Positions 59,844-64,000 of a DNA stretch of 64,000 nucleotides are shown piece after piece (positions within the stretch are counted from its first letter, which is position 1; each line of letters starts with the position of its first letter). This DNA comes from Streptomyces sp. NBC_01235 (GTDB lineage Bacteria; Actinomycetota; Actinomycetes; Streptomycetales; Streptomycetaceae), in NCBI RefSeq assembly GCF_035989285.1, contig NZ_CP108513.1, forward strand, positions 3,286,001 to 3,350,000. The letters are read 5' to 3'. Under the pieces are notes generated by a model, which made no database searches, was not told the origin of the DNA, and worked only from the letters and a program-made list of their open reading frames with translations. Position numbers and translations under genes: made by a program.

Positions 59844-61430
59844 TCACCTGAGGCTCCGGACGTCCAGATGCCGCAGCACCCGATCCACGATCTCCGGATC
59901 GGCACCCGGCTCACTGCGCGCCGCCACCACCTCGTGCCGAGCCGCGCTCAGCATCTCCCCCTGGATCCGCCGCACCCGCTTCAGCCTCCGCACCCGCTGC
60001 TCGTGCGCCTCGCGCCGCTCGTCCTCCCCCACGTCCGGACTGATCCGCACCCCGATGTCGAAGGCCCGCCGCAGCATCTGTTCGGACAGTTCCTCCGGCA
60101 GCTCCTCCTCGGCCTCGATCTCCCGCAGCCGCAGCTTCGCCGCCTTCGCGGCCCGCACCGCCAGCTCCTTCTCGAACTCCTTCTCCCGGTCGGTGTCCGA
60201 CTGCACGTCGAGCCGTTTCACCAGCCACGGCAGGGTCAGCCCCTGAAGCACCAGCGTCGCCATGATCACGCCGAACGCGATGAAGATGATCTCGTCCCGG
60301 TCGGGAAAGGCTCCTCCGTCCTCGGTCTTCAGCGGAACCGCCAGCGCCAGCGCCACCGAGGCCACCCCACGCATCCCGGACCACCACATGACGACGGTCT
60401 CCCGCCAGCTCATCGGAATGTCCTCGTCGTGGTCCCGCCTGGCGTGCAGCCGCTTCGTCAGCCAGGTCGCCGGCATCAGCCACAACAGCCGTACGACGAC
60501 GACCACGGCCACGATCACCGCCGCCCAGCCCAGCATCTCCCCCCACCGCCCGGACGCCGTCCGGATCGCGTTGTGCAGCTCCAGGCCGATCAGCCCGAAC
60601 GCGACGCCCGTGACAAGGGTGTCGATGATGTCCCAGAAGGTGTGGCCGGCCAGCCGGGTCAGCACGTCGTCGGGGTCGGTGGCGTACTCGGCGAGGAACA
60701 GCGCGGTGGTCAGCACGGCCAAGACCCCGGACCCGTGGAACTCCTCCGCCAGCACGTACGAGGCGTACGGCACCAGGAGCGTCAGCCCGATCTGCAGCGT
60801 CGTGTCCCCGAGGACGTCCAGCAGCCTGTTCGCACCCCACCCGAGCGCGACACCCACCGCCACCGCCACCACGGCGGACAGCACCAGGTCCAGCCCCGCG
60901 CGCCACGGCGAGAAGTCGCCGCTCACGGCCGCGGCGATCGCGACGTGGTACAGCACGATGGCCGTCACGTCGTTGAACAGCCCCTCGCCCTCCAGGATGG
61001 ACACCAGCCGGCGGGGCAGCCCGAGCTGTCCGGCCACGGCCGTGGCGGCGACGGGGTCGGGCGGCGCGACCAACGCCCCCAGCGCGACGGCCGCGGCGAT
61101 CGGCAGCCCCGGCACGATCGCGTGGGCCACGGCCGCCACGCACACCGTCGTGACGAACACCAGCGCCACGGCGAGCAGGAGGATGGGCCGCACGTTCGCC
61201 GCGAACTGCCGCCAGGAGGTGCGCCGTACCGCCGCGTACAGCAGGGGCGGCAACAGCAGGGGCAGGATGAGGTCCGGCGGGATGTCCACGTTGGGCACGA
61301 AGTCGAGCACCGCGAGGACGATCCCGAGCAGCGTCATGAGCACCGGCGCGGGCAGCCCCAGCCGGTCCCCCACCGGGACGCTCACCACGGCCCCGAGCAA
61401 CAGGACGAACAACAGGGCCAACTGATCCAC
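59844..61430 (-). CDS. Na+/H+ antiporter, CPA1 family
   Basis: A 528-residue cation/proton antiporter with ten to twelve spans. Ion-binding marks are VAPPDPVAATAVAGQLG, the EGEGLFNDVTAIVLY motif with the essential Asn-Asp pair, and GLELHNAIRTA. The last ~130 residues are a long charged cytoplasmic tail (REKEFEKELAVRAAKAAKLRLREIEAEEE...) likely coiled-coil and regulatory. GTG 61428-61430 starts it. It expels Na+ in exchange for protons to hold pH or salt balance. Confidence 0.93.
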   Translation of the reverse strand: MDQLALLFVLLLGAVVSVPVGDRLGLPAPVLMTLLGIVLAVLDFVPNVDIPPDLILPLLLPPLLYAAVRRTSWRQFAANVRPILLLAVALVFVTTVCVAAVAHAIVPGLPIAAAVALGALVAPPDPVAATAVAGQLGLPRRLVSILEGEGLFNDVTAIVLYHVAIAAAVSGDFSPWRAGLDLVLSAVVAVAVGVALGWGANRLLDVLGDTTLQIGLTLLVPYASYVLAEEFHGSGVLAVLTTALFLAEYATDPDDVLTRLAGHTFWDIIDTLVTGVAFGLIGLELHNAIRTASGRWGEMLGWAAVIVAVVVVVRLLWLMPATWLTKRLHARRDHDEDIPMSWRETVVMWWSGMRGVASVALALAVPLKTEDGGAFPDRDEIIFIAFGVIMATLVLQGLTLPWLVKRLDVQSDTDREKEFEKELAVRAAKAAKLRLREIEAEEELPEELSEQMLRRAFDIGVRISPDVGEDERREAHEQRVRRLKRVRRIQGEMLSAARHEVVAARSEPGADPEIVDRVLRHLDVRSLR

Positions 61431-61495
61431 GGTCGGGCTCCGGGTCTAGACGATCAAGAACATCCAGACATCCAGCGTCGCACGCCCACCGTGCG

Positions 61496-61969
61496 CTACA
61501 GCGAGCGCCGCATTGACCTGTGCGGAATCCCCGCCTCCAGATCCTCCGGCCCGTACGCCACGTACCCCAGCCGCTCGTAGAAGCCCAGCGCGTGCGACTG
61601 CGCGTGCAGGTCCACGGCCACGAGCCCGCGCGCGCGTGCCGCCTCCTCGATGGCCCGCACCAGCGCCACCCCGACGCCCAGCCCACGCGCCTCGCGCGTC
61701 ACGGCGAGCCGCCCCAGCGAGCCCACCGACGGGTCGCCACCGGTCCTGGCCGCGGCAGCCTCGCCGGACAGCAGCCGCCCGGTCCCGAGCGGCACGCCGT
61801 CCTCCCGGATCGCCAGCACGTGCACGGCGTCGGCGTCGTACGCGTCGTACTCCAGGTCCTCGGGCACGCCCTGCTCGCCGACGAAGACCTCCTTGCGCAC
61901 CGCGAAGCACGCCTCCCGGTCGGCGGGATCCTCGGCGACGCGCACCGTGTACGCCCGCGCGGTGCTCAT
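61496..61969 (-). CDS. GNAT-family N-acetyltransferase
   Basis: A 157-residue GNAT enzyme that moves acetyl from acetyl-CoA to an amine. The acetyl-CoA pyrophosphate loop is [24 protein letters not shown] (residues ~100-123), preceded by LGRLAV and followed by [37 protein letters not shown] resembles the ElaA/YjcF subgroup. The ATG overlaps the rluD stop (ATGA), so it is coupled to it. Substrate unknown. Confidence 0.88.
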   Translation of the reverse strand: MSTARAYTVRVAEDPADREACFAVRKEVFVGEQGVPEDLEYDAYDADAVHVLAIREDGVPLGTGRLLSGEAAAARTGGDPSVGSLGRLAVTREARGLGVGVALVRAIEEAARARGLVAVDLHAQSHALGFYERLGYVAYGPEDLEAGIPHRSMRRSL

Positions 61970-62910
61970 CCGTAGGTCTCCTCGCGAACCTGGTCCAGGG
62001 CCTTGCGCAGATCCTCGGGGTAGTCGCTGGCGAACTCCGCCCACTCCCCGTCCCCGGGGTGCTCGAAGCCCAGCCGGACGGCGTGCAGCCACTGCCGGGT
62101 CAGGCCCAGCCGCTTGCCGAGCGTCGGGTCGGCGCCGTAGGTGAGGTCACCGACACAGGGGTGGCGGTGGGCGGCCATGTGGACGCGGATCTGGTGGGTG
62201 CGGCCCGTCTCCAGCTTCACGTCCAGCAGGGAGGCCGCGCGGAAGGCCTCGATGAGGTCGTAGTGCGTGACGGACGGCTTGCCCTCGGCCGTGACCGCCC
62301 ACTTGTAGTCGTGCTGCGGGTGCCGGCCGATGGGCGCGTCGATCGTGCCGCTCGTCGGGTCCGGGTGGCCCTGGACGAGCGTGTGGTAGCGCTTGTCGAC
62401 CGTGCGCTCCTTGAACTGGCGCTTCAGCGACGTGTACGCCCGCTCCGACTTGGCGACGACCATCAGACCGGACGTGCCGACGTCGAGGCGGTGCACGATG
62501 CCCTGACGCTCGGCGGCGCCGGATGTGGAGATGCGGTACCCGGCCGCGGCGAGCCCACCGATGACGGTCGGCCCGCTCCAGCCGGGCGACGGGTGCGCGG
62601 CCACGCCGACCGGCTTGACGATCACGACCACGTCCTCGTCGTCGTGCACGATCTCCATGCCCTCGACCGGCTCGGCGACGATCTGCACGGGCGCGGGCGC
62701 CTGCGGCATCTCGACCTCCAGCCAGGCCCCGCCGCTCACCCGCTCGGACTTCCCGACCACCGAGCCGTCGACCGAGACCTTCCCCGCCGCGGCGAGCTCG
62801 GCGGCTTTGGTACGGGAGAAGCCGAACATGCGGGAGATGGCGGCGTCGACGCGCTCGCCCTCCAGGCCGTCCGGCACGGGCAGGGTACGGATCTCGGGAA
62901 TCGTGCTCAC
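61966..62910 (-). CDS. RluA/RluD-family pseudouridine synthase
   Basis: A 314-residue RNA pseudouridine synthase with an N-terminal S4 RNA-binding domain ([32 protein letters not shown]) and the RluA-type catalytic domain. The catalytic aspartate is in [14 protein letters not shown], and the C-terminal [11 protein letters not shown] and GDLTYG blocks are intact. By family it modifies 23S rRNA, most likely helix 69 as RluD does. GTG 62908-62910 starts it. It is one operon with the GNAT gene downstream and probably with lspA upstream (87 nt). Confidence 0.92.
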   Translation of the reverse strand: MSTIPEIRTLPVPDGLEGERVDAAISRMFGFSRTKAAELAAAGKVSVDGSVVGKSERVSGGAWLEVEMPQAPAPVQIVAEPVEGMEIVHDDEDVVVIVKPVGVAAHPSPGWSGPTVIGGLAAAGYRISTSGAAERQGIVHRLDVGTSGLMVVAKSERAYTSLKRQFKERTVDKRYHTLVQGHPDPTSGTIDAPIGRHPQHDYKWAVTAEGKPSVTHYDLIEAFRAASLLDVKLETGRTHQIRVHMAAHRHPCVGDLTYGADPTLGKRLGLTRQWLHAVRLGFEHPGDGEWAEFASDYPEDLRKALDQVREETYG

Positions 62911-62997
62911 CCGTCGAGTATGCCGGACGCCTCCGACACCACCGTACGAAGCCTGTGGACAACCGCCCCGCGGACGGCCGGTCCTCGCCGCGGACGG

Positions 62998-63612
62998 TCA
63001 GTCCTTGTGGACGGTCCCGTCCGGGTCCAGCCCCTTGAAGGACAGCAGCACGATCAGGATGCCGCCGCACACGATCGCCGAGTCGGCGAGGTTGAAGACC
63101 GCGAAGTGCTTCGGTGCGATGAAGTCCACGACCGCGCCCTCGAAGACGCCCGGCGCGCGGAAGATCCGGTCGGTGAGGTTGCCCAGGGCGCCGCCCAGCA
63201 GCAGCCCCAGGGCGATCGCCCAGGGCAGGCTGTAGAGCTTGCGGGCGAGCCGGGCGATCACCACGATCACGGCCGTCGCGATCACCGTGAAGATGATGGT
63301 GAATGCCTCGCCGAAGCCGAAGGCCGCGCCCGCGTTGCGGATGGCCTCGAACTTCAGCCAGTCCCCGACGATCTCGATCGGCGCGTGATGCTCCAGCTTG
63401 GCGACCACGATCATCTTGCTGACCAGGTCGAGTGCGTACGCGAACGTGGCCACGGCGAAGAGCACGGCGATACGGCGCTTGCCCCTGGGCCGTGCCTCCG
63501 TGGCCCCGGAGGCCTCGGTGCTCTCCTGCTCGCCCCGGCCGGACGACTGCTCCGGCTCGGATCCCGCCTCGGGGGTGTCCGGCGTACCGATGACGCGCTC
63601 CGCCTCTGCCAC
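62998..63612 (-). CDS. lspA: Signal peptidase II (lipoprotein signal peptidase)
   Basis: A 204-residue membrane aspartyl protease that removes the signal peptide of prolipoproteins after Lgt has acted. The four-span core is at ~48-195, with the catalytic aspartates in [12 protein letters not shown] and [14 protein letters not shown] and the conserved [12 protein letters not shown] 45-residue Glu/Ser/Gly-rich N-terminal extension, typical for Streptomyces, comes first. GTG 63610-63612 has GAGGGA at 7 nt. Lgt is encoded 41 kb away in this same window. Confidence 0.95.
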   Translation of the reverse strand: MAEAERVIGTPDTPEAGSEPEQSSGRGEQESTEASGATEARPRGKRRIAVLFAVATFAYALDLVSKMIVVAKLEHHAPIEIVGDWLKFEAIRNAGAAFGFGEAFTIIFTVIATAVIVVIARLARKLYSLPWAIALGLLLGGALGNLTDRIFRAPGVFEGAVVDFIAPKHFAVFNLADSAIVCGGILIVLLSFKGLDPDGTVHKD

Positions 63613-63679
63613 GTGAGTCCCTCAACCTAGGTACCTGACTGAGGACGAGGGTACGGCACACCCCCCGGCAGCCAGGAGA

Positions 63680-64000
63680 TCAGTACCGGCGCTCCTGCTT
63701 CTGCTTGCACTCGACGCACAGCGTGGCCCGCGGGAAGGCCTGCATCCGGGCCTTGCCGATGGCTTTGCCGCAGTTCTCGCACAGGCCGTAGGTGCCGGCG
63801 TCCAGCCGTTCCAGGGCGTGCTCGGTCTGGATCAGCATCTCGCGCGCGTTGGCGGCCAGCGCCAGTTCGTGCTCACGCGTGATGTTCTTGGTCCCGGTGT
63901 CCGCCTGGTCGTCGCCGGCGCCGTCCCCCGAGTCCCGCATCAGGCCCGCCAGGGCCGTCTCGGACGAGGCGAGCTCGGCTCGCAGCCGCGCCTGCTCCGA
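63680..64000 (-). CDS. DksA/TraR-type C4 zinc-finger protein (5' end outside window)
   Basis: The frame is open from base 64000 (minus strand) to the TGA at 63680-63682, 106 visible residues; the true start lies beyond the window, though a methionine occurs at 63938-63940. The DksA-type zinc finger is CENC...CVEC, preceded by the helical ALERLDAGTYGLCENCGKAIGKARMQAFP. Such proteins bind RNA polymerase through the secondary channel in relatives and modulate initiation; the Streptomyces role is unproven. It is just upstream of lspA on the same strand. Confidence 0.88.
   Translation of the reverse strand, partial: SEQARLRAELASSETALAGLMRDSGDGAGDDQADTGTKNITREHELALAANAREMLIQTEHALERLDAGTYGLCENCGKAIGKARMQAFPRATLCVECKQKQERRY

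Noticed and set aside
59676..61580. 634-codon open frame opposite the Na+/H+ antiporter
   Set aside because: His/Pro/Arg-rich shadow of a clear membrane protein on the other strand.

Overview
This window is a stretch of core chromosome from a high-GC actinobacterium, almost certainly Streptomyces. The supporting signs are the very high third-position GC of every coding frame, the many GTG starts and ATGA/GTGA overlaps, and the actinobacterial marker genes: trpM, the TIGR02234, TIGR03085 and HGxxPAAW families, a HisA of the PriA type with no trpF in view, and a twin-arginine PhoD. Gene order (gltDB, trp/his block, dnaE, phoD, lspA) agrees with what I remember of Streptomyces chromosomes; this is memory, not a database comparison. 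I see no tRNA, rRNA, CRISPR array, insertion sequence or prophage gene.

Layout. 1-5.2 kb: end of an acyl-CoA dehydrogenase, a divergent FBP-domain/TetR pair around a perfect palindrome, a stand-alone cytochrome b, a TerY-like vWA protein and a secreted GH46 chitosanase. 5.4-11.5 kb: glutamate synthase gltB-gltD (minus strand). 11.9-12.6 kb: a VIT-type iron/manganese transporter with an iron-box-like site. 12.9-21.0 kb: a tightly coupled seven-gene plus-strand operon with four ADP-ribosylglycohydrolase paralogues, a ribokinase-type kinase, a class III CoA-transferase and a CitE-like CoA lyase. It is the least explained and most interesting system here. 21.1-30.1 kb (minus): lgt, a DsbA-like protein, trpA, trpB, trpM, trpC, small membrane proteins, trpE and hisI. 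30.2-33.0 kb: a TIGR03085 protein and an ArsR-type regulator/MFS exporter pair with a 52-bp operator-like palindrome. 33.1-38.9 kb (minus): hisD-hisC-hisB-small membrane protein-hisH-hisA/priA-ridA-hisF, nearly all overlapping by four bases. 39.0-43.1 kb (plus): two unknown proteins, a LON-substrate-binding-domain protein and a YbaK deacylase. 43.3-47.2 kb (minus): a membrane protein, an ABC exporter pair and a NYN-domain nuclease. 47.45 kb: a 54-residue basic protein. 47.7-51.3 kb: dnaE. 51.5-56.7 kb (plus): DUF2252, a membrane protein, a second DsbA-like protein, PhoD and a small secreted protein. 56.8-64 kb: a dienelactone-hydrolase-like protein, an MscS channel, an SDR, a Na+/H+ antiporter, a GNAT, RluD, LspA and the start-truncated end of a DksA/TraR-type protein.

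How the genes work together. GltBD supplies glutamate, the amino donor for HisC and, through glutamine, for HisH and anthranilate synthesis. The trp genes present (E, C, B, A) lack trpF, and the bifunctional PriA in the his operon is expected to fill the gap, so the two pathways are linked enzymatically as well as by position. Lgt and LspA, the first two enzymes of lipoprotein maturation, flank the region. Convergent gene pairs are separated by long perfect GC hairpins, several of them common Streptomyces intergenic repeats.
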